Source: Telmatactis stephensoni (lineage: Eukaryota; Cnidaria; Anthozoa; Actiniaria; Isophelliidae). From it: a stretch of 64,000 bases of DNA. The notes under the pieces are model-generated. The model saw nothing but the letters and a program-made list of their open reading frames with translations, was not told the DNA's origin and did not search any database. The stretch is taken from positions 558,001-622,000 of the forward strand of contig JALIZF010001801.1 in NCBI GenBank assembly GCA_029948255.1, in the 5' to 3' direction. Shown piece after piece: positions 53,812 through 64,000 of the stretch. The stretch's first letter is position 1; each line of letters starts with the position of its first letter. Made by a program: the position numbers and the translations under genes.

Positions 53812-54050
53812 ACTGGGAATCTGTTCTATTTTGCTTGGGGAATCTGTAATTCTCTACTTTCACATTCCCCATAATGCCCTCTGTTTTTGGGGGGTAGTTA
53901 TTGTAATTCAAATGTATTTGATTTTAATAACAACTGATTTGATTAGCATTACAATAACTACCCCCCAAAAACAGAGGGCATTATGGGGAATGTGAAAGTA
54001 GAGAATACCCAAACTTGTAAAAGTAGAACAGATTCCCAGGGATTCCCTGG
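53812..54050. mobile_element. Foldback MITE with a perfect 59-bp inverted core
   Basis: ATTCTCTACTTTCACATTCC and the following 39 bases recur exactly inverted after a 45-bp AT-rich loop. Outer arms (GGGAATCTGTTCTA) also pair with a few differences. Confidence 0.75.
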
Positions 54051-54931
54051 TTAGAAGCCCCATGTTTAACCCATTAGCTGGGAATTGACTTTTTTCCCAA
54101 GAAAATAATTGAGAGTGAATGTTTTCATTTCACTGAAAATGAAGATCATTATTTTTACCTGAAAGAAGCTTACAAACTGCTTTATATATTTATCCTTTGA
54201 TTCTCAGAGAACATGGGGCTAGCATAATAAGTACGTGTACTTTAATGATCTAATTAAAAATGTTTATTTGATCTACAAACAATTATCTTATTTATACCTA
54301 GACACAAAATGTTTATTCAAATGACACATCGTTAACAATTACTAAGCAATATAGACTGCCAGACTCAGTCTACACTGATGGATTTATCTCATCAAAGTAA
54401 GAAAACACTCTCTATATGTTCAACAGAGTTCTAATTAGATTTTGGCCATCAGCAAATCCATTGGCGGCATGACAAGGCAAATATCTATAGATGCCTGCCT
54501 TGGTTATTAGGTGGCTCCTCAGTGTTGGACCTCACAGACTATGGTCACACTTATGCCATGTAATTTCTGTTTAGAACTCTGCATTAACACATAAGTGCCA
54601 AGTGATGGGGACACGTCAAACTTTTTAATGTCCTTGTGACTCAGTAGACATTGAGTCTTTGTATATTACCTTAGGGCTGTGCCTCAAATTGTAATGTATC
54701 TACATATTTAAAATTAAAATATAAGAAAAAATACCATTAAAAATAATAAGACTTACAAGCCAAAATATAAAAATTGATAAGTTCATTCTACCCATATCTC
54801 TATTTTAGTTTTTATAGGATTTTACAGGAATGATCTGTTTGCTTAGTATAATTATTGCAAAATATATATTTTGAATTCATTTTTAATTAGTTCTTCAAAA
54901 ATCTTTATGTGGGCATAAAGTTTAAATATAA

Positions 54932-55061
54932 ATGAAAGGACAAGAAGAAATATTGTTGACATGTTTTTTGTGCTTTAATATTTAATATTTAATATTGGAG
55001 AGTGGTTGAAATATTAAAGCACAAAAAAACATGTCAACAATATTTCTTCTCGTCCTTTCAT
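54932..55061. mobile_element. 130-bp hairpin element
   Basis: ATGAAAGGACAAGAAGAAAT starts a 52-bp arm whose complement ends at 55061 with one substitution and one T-run difference. Confidence 0.7.
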
Positions 55062-55908
55062 AAATAATTAGTTCTTGTTTTTGTAATTAATTACTTTAAT
55101 TTATTATTTGAGGTGCATTAGAGCATTCATGAATATGAATTTTGTGCCCCCTATATAAGTAATAAATTATTACTGATATTATTAAAATCATTACTTTTAT
55201 GTGTGTGCATTATTAGTAGTTAGATGCACCTTGCCTGTAGCAAAAGACAGACTTACTAATGTTCATGAACTTAGTACAGAAAATGGACTGTACATTAATT
55301 CTTTGATTTGTCTCTCATTCTCTAAGAGTTTATGGCCATCTTTGAGCACCCATGATCGAGTGTTTCATTCTCATTCCGAGGGTTAATTGACTATCCAATA
55401 CTCTGATAAATTTATGCATAGCATTGTATTTGTATTATATCATCATAACAACAGTTTAACCAGTACATTCTAGAAGAGCATAATACAACACAGTGCATTA
55501 CAATACAATGCTATCCATTTATAAATATGATGGATTACACTGGACAATGCAAGTATGCTTATTCTTTCTAAATAATTTCTTAATAATTAATGTCTGGAAA
55601 TTCAATAACAACTTGTTCCCATTAGTCAGAACTTATAATGTGACAGCTGTTCAATGTTCTTACTAGACGTATAGCAGCTTAATATACTTTGATCCTAATA
55701 TTGCAATCTCTACATGTACATGTACCTAGACTGACAATAATGTTTTTGTTTTGACTTACAGAACAGTACGTTGCAACAGTCTTCACTGCCAGCAGTAATG
55801 TTTTGGAAACGAAATGAGTGACAATAATTCATCTGGATTCCCAAGGACAACAAATTATTTTTTCCAGAATAATTGTCTCTTCAATTATCTATTTTCTAAT
55901 ATATTTTA

Positions 55909-58900
55909 TCAGACAAATACATGGTTTCCTTTTTTCTTAGGTTCTTGTGAGCCTTCAATTGGTCTGTCTAGTGATTCCTCTGGCACTATAACCTCTTGAC
56001 GACCTCCTATGGGTGTATACCCTTCTTTGGGTGTTTTATAGAGAATGTAGTGTTGAACAATAAACAATACATCAAACAATATAGACAAGGCGCCTAAACC
56101 AAACTTGGTCAAGTCTCCAAAGATTGATGACCAGTCATCTACAATAGAAAATCATAATCACCAGAAGTTTACTATAATATTATTTGTTTGTTTTTAAGAC
56201 ATTACATAAGATTGTACATTGCTTTTATCATACTTTTACTTCTCACACTTCAATTTTTCTCTTTATAGTTGTTTGTTTGTTTTGACTATTTTGTTTCTTA
56301 CTCAATTACATCCATTCTGACACTTAGCTGTAAACAGCTGAATATACAAAATATTAGTTCTTTATACACAACAAAACTTTTTGGTTGCAACAAGGTCTTC
56401 TACATGTATCCTTTGTCCTTCATCAATCACCATCCATCCATCACTCACTTTTTTAGTCATGCTGAACTGATGCTCATTCATACATTTTTGTTAACCACTG
56501 GATCATTTATTCATAATTTTATTTATTCATTAATTCATTCATCCATTTTCACAAACTCATCCATCCATTCATTTGACTCTCTCAACCACTGTCATTCACC
56601 TGTTCATTTATTCTTTCATCCATCTTCCCATCAACCAGCTCATGCCCACTCACTCATCTTCCATCTAATCCATATGTCCATTTATTTGTTTATTCATTTC
56701 ATTCTCTAAATGATTGTAAACCTACCATTATTATAAGCCAATAAAAACATCTGTAGTATACTAAATGATCCACCAGTAAAATCTAGTAAAACATTTCCAA
56801 TACTCCATCCAATAGTGCTCTTTCTTTGATAGTTCATGTAAGCCTAGATGATAAAAATATGTACTTTACATGTATTTGTTACACTGTAAGATATCACTGA
56901 TCTAATCTTATGACTAAAATAACCGATACACTAGCTGATACATGATTTGCCATCAGATGAAGCAATGTGGTGCACTCTATATATGAGAGCACCCAGTAAA
57001 CATGCACATTTTCTCAAACTGACAGCTCAATCCATTTAGCTGACTATGCATATTTTGTATATTCATGCAAATATTGACAGACGTGCCAAGTCCCAAAGAC
57101 CTTGAGTCTGGAGAAATGTCCCTCGAATCTAGATCTGGAGAGATGTTTCAATTGATAATTCCCAGGGGGAAGGAAATAAGATACAATTTTTAATGATTCC
57201 CATCAAGCCATTTATCTGGGAGATTTCAATTTCTACCTGGGACTGACATCATCTAAAATCTGGATTTCTGGATAAATCTGGACAGTTGGCAGCTATGTAC
57301 TGATATTGTGAATATTGTCAAGACAATACCAGTTGTAATAAAGTAAAAAAAGTAAAGTGACCATATTTAACGTCGATAGTTGTAATACACATGAATACCA
57401 CAGTTACATTGTACATATGGCCATTTACCTGTGGCATATACTTTTATAAGTGTTACTCCAATTTTAATGTAAGAAAAGTAGTACAAGTATGTCAGCCACT
57501 GTTATCTTTTTACACAAGTGTGACCACAAGGGCAATAGCTGCAAATAACCATGAACCACCAACTAAGAACTGCACAGATTTTAGACACTTTCTGGTCTCC
57601 TCGCTGAAAGAATAATATTATATCATTTGAGAAATTACTGAAACAAGGAACTCACCAAAAATGTAATTGTGCTGTAAGTATGTTAAGTATCATGCACCCT
57701 TGATATTCAGTGTATTGGGAATAATCTTAACAGTTCAAAGAACTGATATGCTTCATCTGTCACATACAAAGGCTTCATGTAATTGTGCATAAGGCTCATA
57801 AAACGTTTGTCTTAGTTAATTGTTTTAAATGGCTGAGCTTAATATCTGTAGCTATACTTAATTGGTTGCCATAAATACCGGATCTGGCCTTATTGTACTT
57901 ATTCTTAACTGTCAGTAATATTGTGGCTAGAGTGAAGTATATCTTTAAGTCAGGTGTTGAATTTAATTGAAAATGGCAAAAATGAAAACTAAGGAAAACA
58001 GGAAAAGTCTACAGAACAGTGAAAAAGATACTGACAGCTAATCCAGAAAAATTATCCATACCCCCACCACAGAGGGAATTGGAAATTCTGGAGGGGAGGC
58101 CGGGAATCAGAGAAAGAAAAAAATTACAGAGTTTGTATGGAAGAAAAATGGAAGTTCCAGAGGATGGGGGTCCATTTACAAATTTCCTCTGTGGTGGGGG
58201 TATGGATATTTTCTGGAACTACACTTTACCACTTTATATAATTTATGTACAGTACATATGTCAGACAAAACTCTCGACTGGGAATAGGGCATAATAGACT
58301 ACCAATAGTAAATCTAGTATAATGCCAGACAGAATTCACACGAATAGGCAAAGTTTTCTGACATCAATGATGAATACTCTGCCTATTCATGTGACTACTA
58401 GACAGTATGACTGAGCATCTTATTTGGTTGTAGTAGTCTGTCACCCTATTCCAGTTGAGGCTTTTGTCTGACATGTACAGTGTGTGCGATTTTGCAAATG
58501 GTGGTAATAAATATTATATAATAATTGGCATATTACGCGCGCTCTGATTGGTCGAACAACCATGTGTGATTGGAGTACATGCACACACATAGATGGCATC
58601 ATCGAATCTTACGCGCGCTCTGATTGGTTGGAATGTTTTGATAAATATTATATAAAACAGATAGATTCCATTTTTCTGTGCGTCTATACTCTAATCGATG
58701 CACAGAAGATGTAAAAATGTGGTGAGAACAACAGTAACGCCACTCGACTTCGTCTCGTGGCATACTTTTTTGTTCTCACCACATTTTGACATCATCTGTG
58801 CATTGATTAGAGTACAGACGCACGGAAAAATGGAATCTATTTGTTAAATAATCAGTGATTATGCAAACATTAGACAGTACAATGTAATTATACCATAGAC

Positions 58901-61900
58901 ATTGATTACTTACATCATATATGATACACTGGAAAATAGTCAAAAGAGTAGCAAATATGGCATGAAGGGTAAAGATGACATCATTAAGTTGAACAGGGTT
59001 GACTCCATCAGGATGCTTTTCCTCATACTGATGCTATTATAATGTGCAGTAGAACAAAGTTAATACCACATGAAGCATCATCCACACTAATACAGTACTA
59101 AAACCAAGAGACCATAATACTAACTAAAGATCTAGAGTTAAACTGTAGATGTCTGTACAATGTACTTGGCGCTCAAAGTTATTTTTAGTAACAGAAAGTT
59201 GACATCATCACACATGCAAGCAATGATTGCCAGAGAAGAAATGGACTGTAACTGAGCATGCCTAAAAATCAAATTCCATTGATTCAGCATCTTGCTCATG
59301 CATCATATTATGATGTCAACTTCCTGTTACTAAAAATAACCTTAAGCACCAAGCACATTGCACAGACATCAACCCATGAGTTTTGCTCTCTTATACTATT
59401 ATCTATAATGGTCTTTTGCTAAAATACTTTTTAATAATAATGTTTAAGATTTATATACCGCAAATATCTATATGTATATATATAATCAAATGCAGTTGAA
59501 ATGAACTGAAATGAAATTAAGTATAATCAAACATAAATGGATTAAGAATCCCAACTGGCAATTAGGCAAACCAGTTGGCTATATTACAAGCATGGCCGAG
59601 AAACTGAATTTGAACTAATCGAAATCGGAACAAATTCAGTCTCAGCTAGTGGCCAGAGCGGGAATCAAACCTGGGACCGCCAGATTGCGAGACCAACGCT
59701 CTGACCACTCGGCCATGCTGCCTCCTTTTTTCTCCATTGCTACAAAGTTGAACTCAATAGTATTGGGTGTGGTAAATGTGGAGCAGAGCATGGGACCCAG
59801 GCCTTGACAACTGTTGATGGGTTATTCCATATACTCACCTGTACAGTTGGTACCCAGTACATACCAACATTAAAAAGACCATATGCAATGAACCCAGTAA
59901 TGTTGTAAGCAAGAAAGTCAAAATTTAAACCAATCACACTGAAAAAAAAGACAGATAATGAGTGTCCAGTATTGGAATTAATTCACCGGTACTATTATAT
60001 ATTATATAAGGTGAGGGAGGGAAGGAGCATGGTAGGAAAAAGGAAATTAAGCAAAAAACTACCACTTTAATAACTTCCATACTCCCTAGTACATCTTTAG
60101 TTATTTATTTTTCATTAGCTAGTGTCAGTTACAAACATACACATACATGTAAATTGACTGTGAATTCTTTTACCTTTTCCTTTTCCAGTTTAAGTAAACC
60201 TAATATATTAATAAAATGACCAATAAATATTACTATGATATGAGAGCATCACATGTATACTTATTTATTAGGTCATCCATCTTAAACAGAATCTAATGGA
60301 TGTGTGCAACTGTACGTGGACATGAGCAGAGCAGAGCACCGTCCACATTTTGTAAAGTAATATGGATTTACAAATTAACTCTTCAATTTTATGAGGAATT
60401 CACATGTAGGGGTGCATGTGGTCAAGGTGAGACTGCAAGACCCCTCAATAAGGCATTAATTGTTGGCAAACCCAAGATGCTTTTCACAGGTTTATTTTTG
60501 TTTTCAAAATTTGGAACTATGAGACTTTAGCAGGTTAAAAAACAATTGAAAACAAAACAAATTACAAAAAAATACCCAAGACCTCAAGAACCAGGAAATT
60601 TGACCAAAATTTTGTGAGAATGACAATTATTTTATCACTGAGCTGAGGGGACCCGTACATGTAAAGACAATGATTTTATCAGGGGACCCATACATGTAAA
60701 GACAAGTGTTCAATTACCTGTGGGTAAAATGAAATAGACCATGCCACAAAATATATCCAACCAATGATTGCATTAATGATAATTAAAGGAGACCAGTGGA
60801 TCACTCGCACTACAACTTTAACATCTTCTTTAAATCTGAATGAAATAGACAATTTTTCCCATTCAAACCAATTAAACGTACTACACTTATTTTATTTTTT
60901 ACTAAATTAATTAATCATCAGTCAATTAATCAAGGTTTGAGATGTTTTTTCAATTATTTTAGAAACTTGCAGTAAGCATCCAATTTATGTTATAAAAGGA
61001 TATAAGCCAGCTAACTATAGCAGTGCCTATTAAGTTGTTCAAGGAATTTATAAACTTTTAATATTTTCACAATTAGCTGAATTAAGTCATCATAATAATA
61101 TTAACGGTAAAGCGTTACTAATGGAAAGTGTTACAGTATTGTACGTTTTCTCATGGAGGGTCACATACATATTATTATTATATATTAAGTTCATAGTGAA
61201 AGGAATCTATATGAATACAATGTATCTAAACTTGCACAGAACAGACAAACTGCATGTATTCTTGCTTGATCTCATTCTAACAATATAGGGCAACAAATGC
61301 AGATCCCCGGGGGGTACTCCTATATATTTGCTATACGGGTATGTGCCGCTGGATAGGGTATGGTTTTTGGCCCTGCTGTCTTGAACAGGGTATACATTTT
61401 ACCCAAAATTGTCTTAAACAGGATCTATAATTTTGACGAGATCCCAAGCCATATCATCTTTTTGTGTCTTAGATAGGGTACTATATTCAAAATAAACAAA
61501 AGAGCGCTTCCTCAGCCAATCATATGCAACGGATCGGAATCGAATGACAAGGCTAGGGTCGATTTTCTTCTCTTTTATCTTGAACAGGATATGATTTTTT
61601 CACTTTCGAATGTCTTAAACAGGGTCAGGTTTCTAGAACTCCGGCAGCACACCCCTATCCAAAGTGGGGTTGAGTACCCCCCCCCCCCCCCCGGGTGCAG
61701 AGCTTATATACTCACTTTATTGTAGTATTGGATTCACTGCTATTCTTCAGTGTAACATTTTGTACAGTAATGGTTGCCTTGCCAACATTAACTCCATCAA
61801 AACGGACTTCACCTAAACTTTCTTTACCATGTGATGTCACAAAATTCAACTACAGTATAACAGAATGATAATTAGTAATAAATGTATGCTTCATTGAGTG

Positions 61901-63014
61901 TGAAATAAAGACTTGGAAACATCCAAAAACCCAGCGGGGATTGATAATTAATTCTGTGAACATGTTAATTGCATCATTAGATATGGCATCCTTACAATGT
62001 AAATAACCTTGGGTGTAAGATGGTCCCCACAAATGCATGGTCAGAGTCTCTCAAAATTACTTTCTAGTTTTGCAGGTCTCAAAGTCTCAATTTTTTCACA
62101 CAAATAAAACATTCTTGAGTCTCATGTTTTGAAAACATAGCAGGCTCGCCAAAATTATGCCTTGACTTTCGGGTCTCGCAAAGTCTTGCCTTGACCATTT
62201 GGCACCCTTTAAGTATTCTACAGATCTGACAAGAATACATATAGATGCACATAACCTTCAATTCCATAGATCTTGATTTTCAAACTTACATCTTCATCCA
62301 ATAGCCTAGCAATCTTTGGTTTACTGCTCTTCAAATGAATTTCTACATTTAAATTACTAATGGATGTCCTGTCAAAATAAATAAAAACAATTAAATGTCT
62401 AAATTATTTTAGTTTTACATGGATTTTATGAGCACAAGCCCTTTCCTGAATTTTTATACATGACTGACCACATGAGGGGTTTTGAAATCCCACATTTATG
62501 TATGATCGACTGTCTACTCCAACCTTGCTTTGAATCTAACATTCCATGGTCATTCAAGCAAATCTAGGAAAGATCTATTGTACCAAGTTCATTGAGACTG
62601 CCTGCATGTAAGTATATGTTTCAGATATTTTAGCCTTATTTAGCCTTGCAATAAAGACTGGCCAAGGTTTAAAATTATGTCTTTAGTGTAACTATGTACA
62701 GTGTAAGTACTCTCTTTTTAGAATTATGGTCAGACGTGTTACATTATGAGTTTTCCATTCCTTGCCTTTCTTTAATAATACACTAGTCGGTTACTCACTA
62801 GGTACAAATGGCAGTTAAACTATTGATACAGCAAATATATTTGCATTTCCTCAATAATGTTGACCCATATATTGAGTCATAAGGACTACAACAAAGCTAA
62901 TACAGTAAATTAAATGCATGACATACTCTGCAAAAAGTTCAAATTTTCCTGGATGTCCCTGTTCAATGTGGATGTCACTATTTGAGTTGGTGTATAATTC
63001 AATGACTTTTGTAC
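55909..63014 (-). CDS. CTNS: Cystinosin, lysosomal cystine/H+ exporter (5' end not found)
   Basis: Exons in transcript order: 62927-63014, 62290-62368, 61716-61849 (luminal N-terminal domain, several N-x-T/S glycosylation sites such as NVT, NSS, NTT), 60718-60835 ([19 protein letters not shown], first PQ-loop), 60174-60199 (26-nt exon, VYLNWKRKS), 59839-59938 ([16 protein letters not shown]), 58914-59033 ([16 protein letters not shown]), 57429-57603 (damaged), 56726-56843 (second PQ-loop, [17 protein letters not shown]), 55909-56138 ([20 protein letters not shown] and tail). All phases agree except at 57429-57603, which needs several indels. The tail has GYTPI, a YxxΦ lysosomal sorting signal; human uses GYDQL. 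The signal-peptide exon was not identified. Confidence 0.92.
57429..57603 (-). other. CTNS: Frame-disrupted cystinosin exon
   Basis: Flanking exons require phase 0 on both sides, but the exon is 175 nt. Homology jumps frame: [10 protein letters not shown], then [19 protein letters not shown], then KITVAD, then [14 protein letters not shown], then YMPQ. Splice sites (ctttcag and gtaaat) are intact. Either local sequence errors or a decayed exon. Confidence 0.8.
58038..58219. mobile_element. 182-bp MITE in a CTNS intron
   Basis: TTATCCATACCCCCACCACA in the left arm, with its complement at the right (GTGGTGGGGGTATGGATA). Confidence 0.6.
58246..58483. mobile_element. 238-bp foldback element in a CTNS intron
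   Basis: ATGTCAGACAAAACTC..GGGAATAGGG at the left, inverted CCCTATTCCAG..TTTTGTCTGACAT at the right. The centre holds a second inverted pair around CGAATAGGCA. Confidence 0.6.
58655..58848. mobile_element. 194-bp foldback element, GCGCGCTCTGATTGG repeats upstream
   Basis: Arms start GATAGATTCCATTTTTC and include GTGGTGAGAACAA, inverted at the right. TTACGCGCGCTCTGATTGG occurs twice just before it (58.53 and 58.61 kb), a motif I associate with common cnidarian repeats. Confidence 0.65.
59490..59724 (-). mobile_element. tRNA-derived SINE
   Basis: The minus strand begins GGCAGCATGGCCGAGTGGTC with a perfect A box (TGGCCGAGTGG) and a B box (GGTTTGATTCC) 43 bp on. The 3' acceptor half does not pair, so it is not a functional tRNA. 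An unrelated body of about 160 bp follows. Confidence 0.75.
61305..61695. mobile_element. 391-bp element with CCCCGGGGGGTACTC ends
   Basis: CCCCGGGGGGTACTC at the left, GAGTACCCCC...CCGGG (a 16-C run) at the right. TGCAGA flanks both sides. Internal repeats of CTTGAACAGG and CTTAAACAGG. It ends 21 bp from the CTNS exon 61716-61849 donor side. Confidence 0.7.
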
Positions 63015-64000
63015 CTGGTAATAAAATGATAATTAAAAGCTATTATTCAGTGAGGTGAGAATATAATTACAAAATTTGATGATAGAGTGATGGCACTTAA
63101 TCTGTGAAACAAAATCTAATAGTCAATGTCTTAATCAAAACAAAAGAGAAAACAATAGAAATATAGTGAGTACTAATGTCTGTTAATTAGACTAAATATC
63201 TATTTCTCAGGTTAAGTGCCATCACTCTAAATTATTGATGGCAAATCAATGGTTATAACAGATATGTCTGGGATTTAGTCTAATATCTCAGAGTCATCAT
63301 TCATGCTGTAATTTCCTGGAGTGGAATACCATAAACATCACTTGATAGGTAACAAAGAGAAGAAACAAGTAAAGAAAATAAGAGTAGAAGAGAGGTGCAT
63401 GAGTGACAAATCCCAGTCAGTGATCTCAAACAGAAGCACTTTGCAGGCATGCAATGACAACCCACAAATATAGTAACAGCATCAAAGATGTACTGGTCTG
63501 AGATCTATTTAATATTTTTTCAGTCAAAAAATTCACAAAAATGATGAAAAGTCACGCAGAAAACATGCAATACATATTCATACATGTATATAGTCATGCA
63601 GAAGACATACATGCAATATATATATACATATTCATTAATGTAACTCCTCTCAGGGAAAAAAATTAAATTGACCGATTTGTAATGAGTGGGTTGTTATGGA
63701 ATTATCATTCATTCTGGAACATGACTCAGAAGCAACCTATAGATCATATCAGCCGGAATTTTCTGAAGGTGTCAGTAAATTAAAAATTCCATCACTAGTT
63801 AATCAATAGCTAAGTCGTTAGAATTTTTCAGCTTCCCAAGTACCCACATGTACTTAATTATACTGTATGTGTATAAAGTAGCTGCACCACAGATAACATC
63901 TTATATAATACAGTCTAGTCTTAAACTAATTCGCTGTTCTTCATTAATAGTCCACTATAGTGTTCTATTTTTTCAGCTTCTGCAGATGCACATGTCGGAA
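63015..64000. other. Upstream of the first identified CTNS exon; no gene seen
   Basis: AT-rich. 63045-63120 and 63200-63235 share inverted GGCACTTAA/TTAAGTGCC with AGAGTGATGGC, a small hairpin element. I could not identify a signal-peptide exon. Confidence 0.4.

Larger units (their letters stand above)
52333..55908. other. Intergenic region, convergent ends of ARL16 and CTNS
   Basis: No supportable coding exon. 52500-52690 carries broken ATTAGCACTAATYCAGGATT repeats. Two strong hairpin elements follow (listed separately). The rest is AT-rich sequence with TA runs near 53.7 kb. Confidence 0.5.

Noticed and set aside
56269..56709. 146-codon plus-strand frame rich in HSF and IHS
   Set aside because: It comes from ATTC/CATC-type simple repeats in a CTNS intron.
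59648..59724. A functional tRNA gene
   Set aside because: A and B boxes are good, but the 5' and 3' acceptor strands do not pair and a SINE body follows.

Overview
The window is animal nuclear DNA: AT-rich, with intron-split genes, GT-AG junctions, many microsatellites, tRNA-derived SINEs and dozens of small foldback/MITE elements. The protein set (vWA plus fibrinogen-related secreted protein, DOCK6/7/8, SNX7/30, ARL16, cystinosin) and the style of the repeats suggest an anthozoan cnidarian (coral or anemone). That placement is inference, not proof.

Layout: (1) 1-8.9 kb holds two head-to-head copies of a secreted vWA-domain gene. The minus copy runs off the left edge. The plus copy continues, with compatible intron phases, into a fibrinogen-like C-terminus ending at 8798. 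Each copy has its own TATA box and non-coding first exon. (2) 8.9-12.4 kb is intergenic and holds several MITEs with recognisable target-site duplications. (3) 12.4-43.1 kb, minus strand, is one large DOCK6/7/8 (DOCK-C) gene, reconstructed as 47 exons and about 2,120 codons. Its introns carry nearly all the repeats in this part. (4) 45.0-51.55 kb, minus strand, is an 11-exon SNX7/SNX30-type PX-BAR sorting nexin with an intact frame. (5) 51.65-52.33 kb, plus strand, is ARL16, divergent from SNX with 93 bp between the two possible start codons. (6) 52.3-55.9 kb is intergenic with young hairpin elements. (7) 55.9-63.0 kb, minus strand, is cystinosin (CTNS). Its 5' exon(s) were not found or lie beyond the window.

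Functionally the genes are neighbours rather than a pathway: a Rac/Cdc42 exchange factor, an endosomal sorting nexin, an Arf-like GTPase, a lysosomal cystine exporter and secreted recognition-type proteins. The most striking observation is in DOCK: a 799-bp TTAA-flanked element sits exactly at an exon end, and its terminal bases now form the 5' splice site, while the original donor can still be read on the far side. A second theme is scattered single-base indels in otherwise conserved exons (two in DOCK, one in the plus vWA copy, several in one cystinosin exon). These look like either residual assembly errors or real lesions.
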